A stretch of 25,524 bases of DNA from Scybalousia_A sp963588535 (GTDB lineage Bacteria; Bacteroidota; Bacteroidia; Bacteroidales; P3), in NCBI GenBank assembly GCA_963588535.1, contig CAVAII010000074.1, positions 1 through 25,524 of the forward strand. The letters are read 5' to 3'. The position numbers and the translations under genes were made by a program. The notes beneath the pieces are model-generated. The model was given only the letters and a program-made list of their open reading frames with translations, ran no database searches and was not told the origin of the DNA. Positions 1 through 8,477 of the stretch are shown here, one piece after another (within the stretch, counting starts at the first letter, position 1; each line of letters starts with the position of its first letter).

Positions 1-29
1 CTCAAATAAGGTGATGTTTTAGTCAAATA

Positions 30-113
30 TTCTGCCAGATTATCAGAATAAAGTGGCACTTTATCAGAATATTCTGCCACTTTATCGTGATAAAATGGCA
101 CTTTATTTTCGTA
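30..113. repeat. 21-bp period array 1 (4 units)
   Basis: Four head-to-tail 21-bp units begin at 30, 51, 72 and 93 with no indels. The 11-bp variable halves carry the words TTCTGCCAGAT, AAGTGGCACTT, TTCTGCCACTT and AAATGGCACTT, so the core is TGCCA or its complement TGGCA. The 10-bp second halves are TATCAGAATA twice, TATCGTGATA, and a degenerate fourth. AAGTGGCACTT is itself an odd palindrome. The array lies downstream of the minus-strand operon that ends at 361. It may extend to the left of the window in degenerate form, but bases 1-29 show no clear unit. Confidence 0.85.
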
Positions 114-360
114 TTATCAATCAAGGAGTTACAAAGGCAAAAAATGGATATTTGAGAGTAAAAGATCCTCCTCTCAAAAATAGCAAATAGGGAAAATAGA
201 ACATTTTTCAAATGTTAAAAAAATGAGTTAATAGACAAAATGTTTCTAAAAAAAACAATTAGTCTTATCCCTCAAATCATAAAGAAAGCAAGTTATTAGA
301 ATGATGCTGCACAATGTTATGATAATATCCTAAAAGTACTGCTTACAAGTTAGATACTAC
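114..360. other. Intergenic region without a gene
   Basis: No convincing gene is present between repeat array 1 and the stop codon at 361. Two small inverted repeats are visible. One pairs TTTGAGAG (151-158) with CTCTCAAA (171-178) around a 12-nt loop. The other pairs AACATTT (200-206) with AAATGTT (210-216) around a 3-nt loop. Neither is followed by a T tract on the minus strand, so neither is a textbook terminator for the operon ending at 361, although both lie in the right place. Confidence 0.5.
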
Positions 361-1560
361 TTAAAAGTTTTTATCGTATTTTTTAAGGTCATAACGTTTG
401 AAACCGTATTTGTCGGCATTCTGCATATCAACATTAGTCTCGGTTTCGTCTTCTTGAGAAGGTTCGTCATTGAAAGCATTCTTGTATTTATCACTCTTAG
501 CAATCTTCTGATTCTGAGTAAGTGGTGTATCATTCTGTCTGCCTTCTCCATCGTTAGAAGGGAAAGAGAACTCGGGGGCATCTCTATTCTTACGTCTGCG
601 ATATAGGATAGCCGAGACAACGAAGGTTACGACCAAAGCAATTACCAAAAGCACCAAGACAACTTCTTCGAAAAAGAAATGGTCATACGATTTGTTCTCA
701 ATATGAATACCTTGCATTAGGATTATATCGCCTATAAGTACCAAGAAAAGAATAAGTATAGGAACGATATTTATTTTTTCTTTCTCGTCTTCTTCTGTGT
801 CGTCCTGATACATACCTCTGTACGCAACCATAAAAGGATAGCACATAAAAGCAATAGTCATTATGATAAGGAGTAGCATACAACCTATCTCATTTACAAA
901 GAAATATGGAGCATCGCAAATAGTTATAAAGACACAACCTATTAGGACAGGGAGGAAAACATTAGAGGATAGATTATCGAAACGATTAGTAATATAAGGG
1001 TTAAACAAGAATTTTATCTGTTTGGACATAGAGATAAACATACGAGCCATTATCAAAAGCATAATAATAGCGAACAGCCATTTTGCCCATACCCGAGAGG
1101 TAAGACCCATATTGTCTGTAACAACATTCCACGACAATAGGTCAAACATAAGACCAAAGATAAAATTGCCACCTATTCTAATGATAGAGCAAACAACTAT
1201 CCAGAACAAAAGCCTACGCATATTCAACCTATCAGAGTTCCATTTGATAAGGAATATCAACGCCACAATACCAAAGACTAAGGAGAGGACAAGAGGAGAA
1301 AGGAAGATATTGTAGATATTATTGTCTATAGTAAATAGGTCTGCGGTATTAGAGAGAGCATCTATGGGGTTGAAATCTACGAAAGTATTATAGACAATCA
1401 TTTTGATGCCGACAGAATAAGCAGGCAAGATAGTAAAAAACTGAAATACCCAAAAGACAACTACCCAAGCAAGAATAAACAATACAGTGTTGTTCACAAG
1501 AGCAGCAATATCTAATTTAAGATCTCTAATTTTCTGTTTTAACACCTCTATATTATTCAT
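361..1560 (-). CDS. Polytopic membrane protein of unknown function
   Basis: This 399-residue protein has about eight hydrophobic segments that look like transmembrane helices, roughly at residues 22-48, 85-105, 117-140, 160-178, 203-222, 227-247, 266-285 and 297-320. A short acidic linker (DDTEEDEKEK) separates the last helices from the rest. The C-terminal 75 or so residues are a charged, low-complexity, probably cytoplasmic tail that begins with an RRRKNR stretch. I recognise no enzyme or transporter motif. It is the last gene of a minus-strand operon, 12 bp after the ankyrin-like gene. Its ATG is at 1558-1560. Function is unknown; the confidence refers to it being a real membrane-protein gene. 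Confidence 0.85.
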   Translation of the reverse strand: MNNIEVLKQKIRDLKLDIAALVNNTVLFILAWVVVFWVFQFFTILPAYSVGIKMIVYNTFVDFNPIDALSNTADLFTIDNNIYNIFLSPLVLSLVFGIVALIFLIKWNSDRLNMRRLLFWIVVCSIIRIGGNFIFGLMFDLLSWNVVTDNMGLTSRVWAKWLFAIIMLLIMARMFISMSKQIKFLFNPYITNRFDNLSSNVFLPVLIGCVFITICDAPYFFVNEIGCMLLLIIMTIAFMCYPFMVAYRGMYQDDTEEDEKEKINIVPILILFLVLIGDIILMQGIHIENKSYDHFFFEEVVLVLLVIALVVTFVVSAILYRRRKNRDAPEFSFPSNDGEGRQNDTPLTQNQKIAKSDKYKNAFNDEPSQEDETETNVDMQNADKYGFKRYDLKKYDKNF

Positions 1561-1572
1561 CGTTTTTCGTTT

Positions 1573-1989
1573 TTATCTTTTTCTATAAATAAACCACGTA
1601 TTATCTTTCTCTTGCAAGTTCTGTATAGTTTGAACTTCCTGTGCTATAAGGACAAAGATATTAAGGTTCTTTTGTTTCAACCACCGAATACCATCACTAT
1701 CTTTTCTACAAGCAGCAGTAAAATAGATTAGGAAATCATCATGTGTATCGTTAATCCATTTCTGTGCGTCTGCGTGACCATCTATGGCTATGGTAATAAT
1801 AGCAATAGTAGCAAAACCATTATCAAACAACCAATGCAAAGCATCTACATCGCCCTGAATAACATTACTCCATGCAGCCAATTCAGGATAACCATTATTA
1901 AGTAAGTACTTAAAGAATTTTTTGTCTCCTTTAATTGACTGCAATAATGCTAATAGAACCTTTATGTCATAATGCAAAAAACTTTTCAT
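1573..1989 (-). CDS. Small ankyrin-like helical repeat protein
   Basis: This 138-residue protein has no signal peptide or membrane segment. It contains about three degenerate repeats of 30-35 residues with the pattern D-x-x-A/G-x-x-W-L/I followed by a hydrophobic helix. The visible anchors are DALHWLFDNGF, DAQKWINDTHD and DGIRWLKQKNL. The helix-loop-helix spacing resembles ankyrin repeats, although the canonical G-x-TPLH signature is missing, so the family assignment is by pattern only. The gene starts 10 bp after the pheT stop codon on the same strand, which indicates co-transcription and probably translational coupling. A protein-protein interaction role is an inference; no partner is evident. 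Confidence 0.75.
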   Translation of the reverse strand: MKSFLHYDIKVLLALLQSIKGDKKFFKYLLNNGYPELAAWSNVIQGDVDALHWLFDNGFATIAIITIAIDGHADAQKWINDTHDDFLIYFTAACRKDSDGIRWLKQKNLNIFVLIAQEVQTIQNLQEKDNTWFIYRKR

Positions 1990-1999
1990 CGGTTTGTTT

Positions 2000-4456
2000 C
2001 TATCTTAGTCTTGCACCGCATTTAGTCTCTAACGATTTAATTATCTTGTTTATTGTACCATCGATTTGTTTGTCGGTCAAAGTCTTCTCGGTGTCTTGCA
2101 AGATTATGCTAATAGCGTATTGTTTCTTGCCAAGTTCTTGCAATTTGGTATATTCATCGAACAAGGTAATAGATTTGATAAGTTTCTTATCGCAGTCTTT
2201 TACTATTTGCTCTATGGTAGCGAAAGTTATCTGACTATCTATAACCAATGCCAAATCTCTCTTAACTGTTGGGAATTTGGATATACTTTGGTAGACAACT
2301 TCTTTCTTTGGCAATAGTTTAAGTATTGTATCCCAATTCAAATCTGCGTAAAAGACGTCTTGTTTGATATCGAATTGTTTTCTTAGTTGAGTACTTACTT
2401 TGCCGAGTATGGCAATAATTTTCTTGTTGTTTTTATTTACAAGGGTTAGTCCTTCGGATAGGTAATCAACATCGCTATCTTGCATTTGGATATCGTCTAA
2501 TACTAATCTTAGACGTTGTAAGATAAGCATAACTGTGTTTTTGAGGTAGAAGAAATCAACATCCTTTGGTTTCTCTTGCCAAGATGCGTTAGTCTGTTTA
2601 CCTGTAAGGAAGATAGCCAAGTGTTTCTCTTCTTTGTAGCGTTTATCTACCGATAGGTTATCAGGTGCGGCTATATTCTTTTGATAACAGTTGCCAAATT
2701 CGAAAGTCTTTAGTTTGGTTATCTTACGATTGATGTTGAACTCCAATACTTCTAAGCCTGAGTAAAGCAGACTTTGACGCATTACGTTTAGATCTGTTGA
2801 TAATGGATTCAATAATCTTACGCTTTTCTGTATAGGAAAGTCTTCGTTATTCTCATAATAAGATCCGCTTGTAAGCGAGTTGTTCATTGTCTCGTTAAAT
2901 CCTCTATCTGCTAAGAAGGACGTAATAAGATATTGTACCTTTTCTTTGTCTGGTCTTTCGGTGTAAGACAAAGAAGATTTAACACTCTGCGGAAATTCTA
3001 TATTGTTATAGCCATATATACGCAATATCTCCTCTACCAAATCGCAAGGGCGAGTAACATCTACTTTATTCGTTGGCACCTCTGCTATTAAGTGTTTGTC
3101 ATCAAATACAGGGGTTTGGATATTTAAGCCCTCTAAGATTTGTTTGATTTTATCTCTTTCGATTTGTTTACCAACCAAGTTATCAAGATAATCAAAAGAT
3201 AAGTCAATAGTTGCTTTCTCTATTACCTTTGGATAGATATCTTTGATATTGCTACTAATCTGTCCGCCTGCTAATTGTTTGATTAGTATAGCGGCACGTT
3301 TTAGGGCATAGATAGTTATATTTGGGTCGGCACCTCTTTCATAACGGAAAGAAGCATCGGTACTTAGTCCATGATATTTAGATGCCTTACGGATAACCAC
3401 AGGATTGAAATAAGCACTCTCTAAGAAAATGTTAGTAGTAGTAGCGGTAACGCCAGAGTCTTGTCCACCGAATATTCCACCCATACAAAGTGGTTTGGTA
3501 GCATCGCAAATCATTGCCTCTTTGCCGTTAAGTTCTCTTTCGACTCCGTCAAGGGTTACGAACTTTGTACCTTTTGGTAGGGTCTTTACATTGATTTGTT
3601 TGCCCTCTATTTTGTCTAAATCAAAAGCGTGTAAAGGCTGTCCAACTTCCATTAAGACGAAGTTCGTAATATCTACTACGTTGTTGATACTTCTAATACC
3701 TATTGCCTCAAGGTGTTCTTTTAGCCACTTAGGAGACTCTTCTACTTTTACATTAGATATAGTTACGCCTGTATATCTACCACATAGGCTCTCGTCTATA
3801 TTGATAGGGATATCGTTTTCGGTATTATCTACTTTGAAATCATCTACTTTTGGAGTAAGCAAATCTACTTTCTCATCTTTTTGACAAGCCAATATAGCGA
3901 TTAGGTCTCTTCCAACGCCTAAGTGAGAGGTTGCGTCCGAACGGTTAGCCGTTAGTCCGATTTCGAAAATAGTGTCTTCTTTTAGATGAAAATATTCTTT
4001 GGCAGGAGTACCAGGTACGCCGTTTTCAAGAACCATTATGCCGTCATTGTTATCACTTAGTTGCAATTCTTTTTCAGAGCATATCATACCTTCTGATACC
4101 TCGCCTCTAAGTTTGGACTTCTTTATCTCGAAACAGCCTTCCTTATCATAGACTTTCGCTCCTATGGTAGCCACTACTACCAATTGTCCTGCGGCTACAT
4201 TAGGTGCTCCACAGACTATATGCAAAGGTTCTTCTTGTCCTACATCTACGGTCGTAATGTGTAAATGGTCGCTATTAGGGTGATTAACGCATGTTAGGAC
4301 TTTGCCTATAAAATATTTGTCTAAACCACCTTTGATGTTCTCTATTTTTTCTGTTCCTTCTACTTCCAATCCTGAGAAGGTTAAAAGATTAGCTACTTCA
4401 CTGGCATCGTACTTTGTGGGTACATATTCTCTAAGCCAATTATATGATATTTTCAT
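2000..4456 (-). CDS. pheT: Phenylalanine--tRNA ligase beta subunit
   Basis: The 818-residue product matches the full-length bacterial PheT layout. An N-terminal start (MKISYNWLREYVP) leads into an EMAP/OB-type tRNA-binding domain at about residues 40-155. A B3/B4 domain follows at about 215-390, with the characteristic RSINNVVDITNFVLMEVGQP segment and LHAFD. Then come a B5 domain (about 405-475), a catalytic-like core (about 490-720), and a C-terminal FDX-ACB anticodon-binding domain (about 725-818, starting SKFPTVKRDLALVID). With PheS (not in the window) it forms the alpha2beta2 enzyme that charges tRNA-Phe. It lies 41 bp downstream of the S46 peptidase gene on the same strand, with no promoter box seen between them. 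It is therefore probably in the peptidase operon, an unusual partner, since pheT is often found next to pheS. Confidence 0.98.
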   Translation of the reverse strand: MKISYNWLREYVPTKYDASEVANLLTFSGLEVEGTEKIENIKGGLDKYFIGKVLTCVNHPNSDHLHITTVDVGQEEPLHIVCGAPNVAAGQLVVVATIGAKVYDKEGCFEIKKSKLRGEVSEGMICSEKELQLSDNNDGIMVLENGVPGTPAKEYFHLKEDTIFEIGLTANRSDATSHLGVGRDLIAILACQKDEKVDLLTPKVDDFKVDNTENDIPINIDESLCGRYTGVTISNVKVEESPKWLKEHLEAIGIRSINNVVDITNFVLMEVGQPLHAFDLDKIEGKQINVKTLPKGTKFVTLDGVERELNGKEAMICDATKPLCMGGIFGGQDSGVTATTTNIFLESAYFNPVVIRKASKYHGLSTDASFRYERGADPNITIYALKRAAILIKQLAGGQISSNIKDIYPKVIEKATIDLSFDYLDNLVGKQIERDKIKQILEGLNIQTPVFDDKHLIAEVPTNKVDVTRPCDLVEEILRIYGYNNIEFPQSVKSSLSYTERPDKEKVQYLITSFLADRGFNETMNNSLTSGSYYENNEDFPIQKSVRLLNPLSTDLNVMRQSLLYSGLEVLEFNINRKITKLKTFEFGNCYQKNIAAPDNLSVDKRYKEEKHLAIFLTGKQTNASWQEKPKDVDFFYLKNTVMLILQRLRLVLDDIQMQDSDVDYLSEGLTLVNKNNKKIIAILGKVSTQLRKQFDIKQDVFYADLNWDTILKLLPKKEVVYQSISKFPTVKRDLALVIDSQITFATIEQIVKDCDKKLIKSITLFDEYTKLQELGKKQYAISIILQDTEKTLTDKQIDGTINKIIKSLETKCGARLR

Positions 4457-4497
4457 TTTTTATGTTATCTTTAATTGTTATCCTAATTTGTTTTGTC

Positions 4498-6633
4498 TTA
4501 TTTTACTATTTCTAACTCTTCGATAAGATTCTTTGCCTCCAAATATTTGTCTATTATCAAAAGACAATAACGAATATCCAAAGTAATATTTCTACACAAG
4601 TCTTTGTTATAAAGGATATCCGACATAGTGCCTTCCCAATTCCTATCAAAGTTTAGACCTATCAAGTTACCATCGGCATCCATTACAGGCGAACCACTAT
4701 TGCCCCCTGTGGTGTGATTAGTAGCAATAAAAGCCACTCTATCTCCGTACGGAGCCATATTATTATTGTAATAGATATCTTTTAGTTTGTTCTCAACTAC
4801 ATAGTCGTATACATTAGGGTCTTCTTTTTCCATAATACCTGCTATAGTAGTATAATGACTATAAGTAACTGCGTCCTTAGGGTGGAATGGTGCAATATTA
4901 CCATACGTTACTCTAAGTGTAAGATTAGCATCTGGGAATATACCATTATTCATAGATACGTCCTCTGTTGTTTTGTTCTTGTTGTACTCCTCTAATATAG
5001 AGGCAACATAGATACGATAGAGTCTATTCAACTCCGAACGATAAGTATTTAACTTAGGTATTGTAACCTCTACATATTGTCCCCAAATAGGAGAAAGGAA
5101 CTCCAAAGCAGGATCGTCCATTAGTTTCTTATAATTCTTACGTTTGTAGTTCTTTAATAGGTCTTTGATTTTGTCTGGATTGTTTAGTATGCTCTTGTGA
5201 TAGATATTAGCAAAGTATTCACTTACAGAGGAATTACCTATCTTGTTGCGTAGGAAATAATAGTTATCTTTTACAAAATCCTCATAGAATATTAACATAG
5301 TGCTAACAAATACGCTACTATCTACCGAACGATGCGATACGAAATCATTATTATAGTATTTATCTAAGTAAGTAAGCAAATCATTTGCTTTGGTAGTTAA
5401 GGCAACGTCAGAGGTTGTGTCTTGCATTGAGGCTTGTACGAGGGAGAGAAGACGTCTTGTGTTTTTCATAAAATCACTTGCTAAGACAGCCTCACCGATA
5501 TACAATTGTTCCATTTTGTATTTACGATTATCGTCATAGAGTTGCTTAAAATCCTTCATAAGTGGATTACCTACCTCTTGCTTTTGTTTCTTCTCTACGG
5601 CTTTTAGGAACTTTAATCCCTTTACCTCGCCTTGCCATTTCTTCCAACCGTTTGCTATGGAGGCTACATCCGAAGCATATCGCAAACGTTGTGCAGGTGA
5701 TTGCTCTTGTGCTTGTTTGTAGATATCCAATATCGCTGTTCTTACCTTTATTCTTGCAGGATCTTCAAGGTTTTGAATATCTTCTACAGCGTAAGAGGTT
5801 AGAAATTGTTGCGTAGTACCAGGATAACCCATAACAAAAGTAAAATCACCCTCTTGTTTATCTTTTAGAGAGATCTTAAGATATTGTTTAGGTTTGTAAG
5901 GGCGGTTTGCCTTGTTGTATTCACGAGGTTCGTTGTTCTCATCTGCATAAACACGGAAAACAGAGAAGTCTCCAGTATGACGAGGCCACATCCAGTTGTC
6001 AGTATCTCCGCCAAACTTACCTATATTAGACGGAGGAGCAGCAACTAATCTAACGTCCTTGTATATTTTGTTGACATAAAGCATATATTGATTGCCATAA
6101 TACAACGCTCTAACGTAGGCATCGAGATTAGTACCCTTTGTCTCGTCTTTTACTATCTGTTTGATATTTTTGTTTATAATCTTCTCTCTTTCTTGTTCGG
6201 TCATAGAGGAAGTAACTCCGTTTAAGACCTTATCTGTTACGTCTTTCATATATTGAAGAGAGGTAACCGTTAGACCAGGACACGGCAATTCTTCTTCTAA
6301 GGACTTGGCAGCAAAACCATTAGTCAAATAATCGTGATCAACTGTGGAATGCCTAACTATTTCTCCGTAACCACAATGGTGATTAGTAAAAAGAAGTCCT
6401 TTATCGCTTACGAACTCACCTGTACAACCCCTTCCAAACAAGACAACTGCGTCCTTAATAGAGGCGTTATTCTCATCGTAGATTTGTTTTGCCGACAAGT
6501 GCGAACCTTTGGCTTTCATATCCTTTTCGTTATTGCTTAACTTATTCGGTAGCCACATTCCACCTTGTGCTAATGCCGTTTCACCAAATAGAAGAATGGT
6601 GATAAAAATATTTGTTATAATAAATCTCTTCAT
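4498..6633 (-). CDS. S46 family dipeptidyl-peptidase, DPP11-like
   Basis: This 711-residue exported serine peptidase has a signal peptide ending near ALAQ (residue 23). It carries the S46 triad: the TNHHCGYG motif (His85/His86), GDFSVFR (Asp222), and TTGGNSGSP with the nucleophile at Ser646. S46 enzymes remove dipeptides from peptide N-termini in the periplasm of Bacteroidota and feed amino-acid catabolism. In this family the residue 18 positions after the catalytic serine sets P1 preference: Arg673 in P. gingivalis DPP11 (Asp/Glu), Gly in DPP7 (hydrophobic). Here that position is Arg664, within FDRNWE, which predicts acidic P1 specificity. The gene opens the minus-strand operon and has a TAnnTTTG box just upstream. 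Family assignment is very secure; the DPP11 subtype is inferred from one residue. Confidence 0.95.
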   Translation of the reverse strand: MKRFIITNIFITILLFGETALAQGGMWLPNKLSNNEKDMKAKGSHLSAKQIYDENNASIKDAVVLFGRGCTGEFVSDKGLLFTNHHCGYGEIVRHSTVDHDYLTNGFAAKSLEEELPCPGLTVTSLQYMKDVTDKVLNGVTSSMTEQEREKIINKNIKQIVKDETKGTNLDAYVRALYYGNQYMLYVNKIYKDVRLVAAPPSNIGKFGGDTDNWMWPRHTGDFSVFRVYADENNEPREYNKANRPYKPKQYLKISLKDKQEGDFTFVMGYPGTTQQFLTSYAVEDIQNLEDPARIKVRTAILDIYKQAQEQSPAQRLRYASDVASIANGWKKWQGEVKGLKFLKAVEKKQKQEVGNPLMKDFKQLYDDNRKYKMEQLYIGEAVLASDFMKNTRRLLSLVQASMQDTTSDVALTTKANDLLTYLDKYYNNDFVSHRSVDSSVFVSTMLIFYEDFVKDNYYFLRNKIGNSSVSEYFANIYHKSILNNPDKIKDLLKNYKRKNYKKLMDDPALEFLSPIWGQYVEVTIPKLNTYRSELNRLYRIYVASILEEYNKNKTTEDVSMNNGIFPDANLTLRVTYGNIAPFHPKDAVTYSHYTTIAGIMEKEDPNVYDYVVENKLKDIYYNNNMAPYGDRVAFIATNHTTGGNSGSPVMDADGNLIGLNFDRNWEGTMSDILYNKDLCRNITLDIRYCLLIIDKYLEAKNLIEELEIVK

Positions 6634-6660
6634 AATACAAAAATCATTTCAATTAGTTTG

Positions 6661-6668
6661 CAAATTTA
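6661..6668 (-). promoter_or_regulatory. Bacteroidetes -7 box for the S46 peptidase operon
   Basis: Read on the minus strand this is TAAATTTG, a match to TAnnTTTG. It lies 27 bp upstream of the peptidase ATG, which leaves a leader of roughly 20 nt. No convincing -33 TTG was found at the expected distance, so the call rests on the -7 box and its position. Confidence 0.55.
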
Positions 6669-6843
6669 CAAAATTTCTATAAACATCGGTTAATTTTACT
6701 CATAAACCATTAAATTTTATTGTTATTATCTAAGAAAATTATGGCAAGCGAGAAGGAAATCTTATAAAAATATCTTGTTAGAAAATAAGTTTAGGAAAAA
6801 GAAAAAACGCCCTTTTAGAATAATATCAAAGATCGTCAAAATA

Positions 6844-6948
6844 TTCTTTAACTTTACTGAAATATTCTTTAACTTTATCAAAATATTCTTTAACTTTATC
6901 AAAATATTCTTTAACTTTATTTGAATAATATCTAACTTTATTTTGGTG
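6844..6948. repeat. 21-bp period array 2 (5 units)
   Basis: Five exact 21-bp units start at 6844, 6865, 6886, 6907 and 6928. The first four share the variable half TTCTTTAACTT and the fifth has ATATCTAACTT. Second halves include TATCAAAATA twice and TATTTGAATA. A degenerate sixth unit may precede the array at 6823-6843. The array occupies the middle of the 404-bp gap between the divergent S46 and M14 peptidase genes, between their two -7 boxes. The word TTTAACTT recurs in array 3. Confidence 0.9.
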
Positions 6949-7007
6949 AAATAGGGGTTTAGTTAGAAAATTATAGCAATAAATACTATTGAATGATAGT
7001 TTTTTTG

Positions 7008-7015
7008 TAACTTTG
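7008..7015 (+). promoter_or_regulatory. Bacteroidetes -7 box for the M14 peptidase operon
   Basis: TAACTTTG fits TAnnTTTG and lies 22 bp before the ATG at 7038. A TTG at 6989-6991 is the nearest -33 candidate, but its 16-nt spacing is shorter than the usual 19 or so. The leader would be about 15 nt. Confidence 0.6.
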
Positions 7016-7037
7016 CGTATCGAATTGACGGGAAATA

Positions 7038-8471
7038 ATGAAAAAATATATTCTACTACTAATATTATTGTTGTGTGGTGTGCAGACGGAGGCTCAAAGT
7101 TGGTCCTCCTACCCTACTTACGAACAATACACAGAATATATGCAAGACTTATCCACCTCTTATCCATCTATATGCCACTTAGATACAATAGGTACGACAA
7201 CAGAAGGTCGATTGTTGCTTTGCATGAGAATAGATAAGGATATAAACGGCGAAAAAGATCGTCCAAAGTTATTCTATTCTGCTGCAATGCACGGCAACGA
7301 ACTAACGGGTGCAATGATGCTTTTGTACTTATTAGACACCTTAGCCAAAAATATAGACAATATCTGTCTGTCTTCTTCTTTTCCTATTATATATATATGT
7401 CCTTTTGCTAATCCTGACGGAACTTGGGCAAGCGGTAATAGCGATATTAGTGGGGCGATGAGATATAATGCTAATTATGTTGATTTGAATAGAAATTATC
7501 CCGATATCCGTTCGTCTCAAAACTCTGATGGAGAGTCTATTCAAAAGGAAACTAAGGCTTTTATCGCATATCAAAAGAAAGAGAAGTTTCATATTTCTTG
7601 TAATATTCATACAGGTAGCGAGGTTTTCAATTATCCTTGGGATACCTACAAGTCCAAAACAAAGACGCACGCAGATAATAATTGGTTTTGGTCTTTGGGC
7701 AAAGAGTTTGTTAGTAGTCTTAATGACGAGGGCGGAGATTATTTCAAGGCAGTTAATAGTAGTGGTATTGTAGAGGGTGGAGATTGGTATGTTATACATG
7801 GTTCAAGGCAGGATTGGAGTACTTATTTTGCTCATTGTCGAGAAGTTACTTTGGAGGTAAGCAATCCTTATTATCCGCCGTTTAGTGAGATAAAAGATTA
7901 TTGGCAAAGATTAGGTAATGCGTTATTTACTTTTGTTGATTATTGTGGCTTAGGCGTTGAAGGCGTTGTTAGAGATAGTATTACGGGTAAAACATTAGAC
8001 AATGTTATGATAGAGATAGAGGCGTACGACAAAGACTCCTCCGAAGTATTTACTAACGATAGCGGATATTATTTCCGTCCGCTTTTGGATAGTAGTTACT
8101 ATATTACTTTTAGCAAAAAAGGGTATAATAATAAGAGTCTAATAGTTGGTTTGGGTAAGGAGTTAAAAAGAATAGACGTACAATTGTCTCCTTTGCAGAC
8201 TTCGATAGAAAATATTCCAAACTTAGAGTTAGAGATTTACCCAACACTTGTAGAGAACTCAGTATATATTTCTACAAAGAATAAAAGCAATAGTTTGGTA
8301 CCTAATCTTAGATACGAAATAATAGATTTGTGGGGGAGAATAATAGAGAGGAAAGCGATAAATTCTTTGCCGATGGCAATAAATACCAAAAATCTTTCGT
8401 TTGATACATACATTATTAATATATACGCAGGAGAAAAAATCATAAAAAGCGAAAAAATTATAAAGAAATAA
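7038..8471 (+). CDS. Secreted M14 zinc carboxypeptidase with T9SS sorting domain
   Basis: This 477-residue protein begins with a signal peptide (cleavage near residue 20, TEAQ). An M14 carboxypeptidase domain spans about residues 25-300. Zinc ligands are His85 and Glu88 in AMHGNE and His191 in NIHTGSE. DLNRNYPD (149-156) holds the substrate-binding Asn/Arg, and Glu273 in VTLEVSNPY is the likely catalytic acid/base. A carboxypeptidase regulatory-like beta domain follows at about 305-375 (GVVRDSITGKTL, DSGYYFRPL). The last 75 or so residues look like a type A T9SS C-terminal domain: a YPTLVENSVYI-like start, YEIIDLWGRII, and a lysine-rich end. The protein is therefore predicted to cross the outer membrane and be surface-attached or released. 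It is first in the 7038-12911 gene run. Confidence 0.93.
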   Translation: MKKYILLLILLLCGVQTEAQSWSSYPTYEQYTEYMQDLSTSYPSICHLDTIGTTTEGRLLLCMRIDKDINGEKDRPKLFYSAAMHGNELTGAMMLLYLLDTLAKNIDNICLSSSFPIIYICPFANPDGTWASGNSDISGAMRYNANYVDLNRNYPDIRSSQNSDGESIQKETKAFIAYQKKEKFHISCNIHTGSEVFNYPWDTYKSKTKTHADNNWFWSLGKEFVSSLNDEGGDYFKAVNSSGIVEGGDWYVIHGSRQDWSTYFAHCREVTLEVSNPYYPPFSEIKDYWQRLGNALFTFVDYCGLGVEGVVRDSITGKTLDNVMIEIEAYDKDSSEVFTNDSGYYFRPLLDSSYYITFSKKGYNNKSLIVGLGKELKRIDVQLSPLQTSIENIPNLELEIYPTLVENSVYISTKNKSNSLVPNLRYEIIDLWGRIIERKAINSLPMAINTKNLSFDTYIINIYAGEKIIKSEKIIKK

Positions 8472-8477
8472 ATAAAG

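Noticed and set aside
23..211. Minus-strand frame of 62 residues
   Set aside because: It crosses array 1 and shows the same artificial heptad pattern; no other coding sign.
200..216. AT-only hairpin as a terminator
   Set aside because: The stem is 7 A/T-rich pairs with a 3-nt loop and no T tract in the direction of the operon ending at 361; likely chance in AT-rich DNA.
3429..3884. Plus-strand frame of 151 residues
   Set aside because: It lies antisense inside pheT, which is a complete, well-matched gene; codon shadow only.
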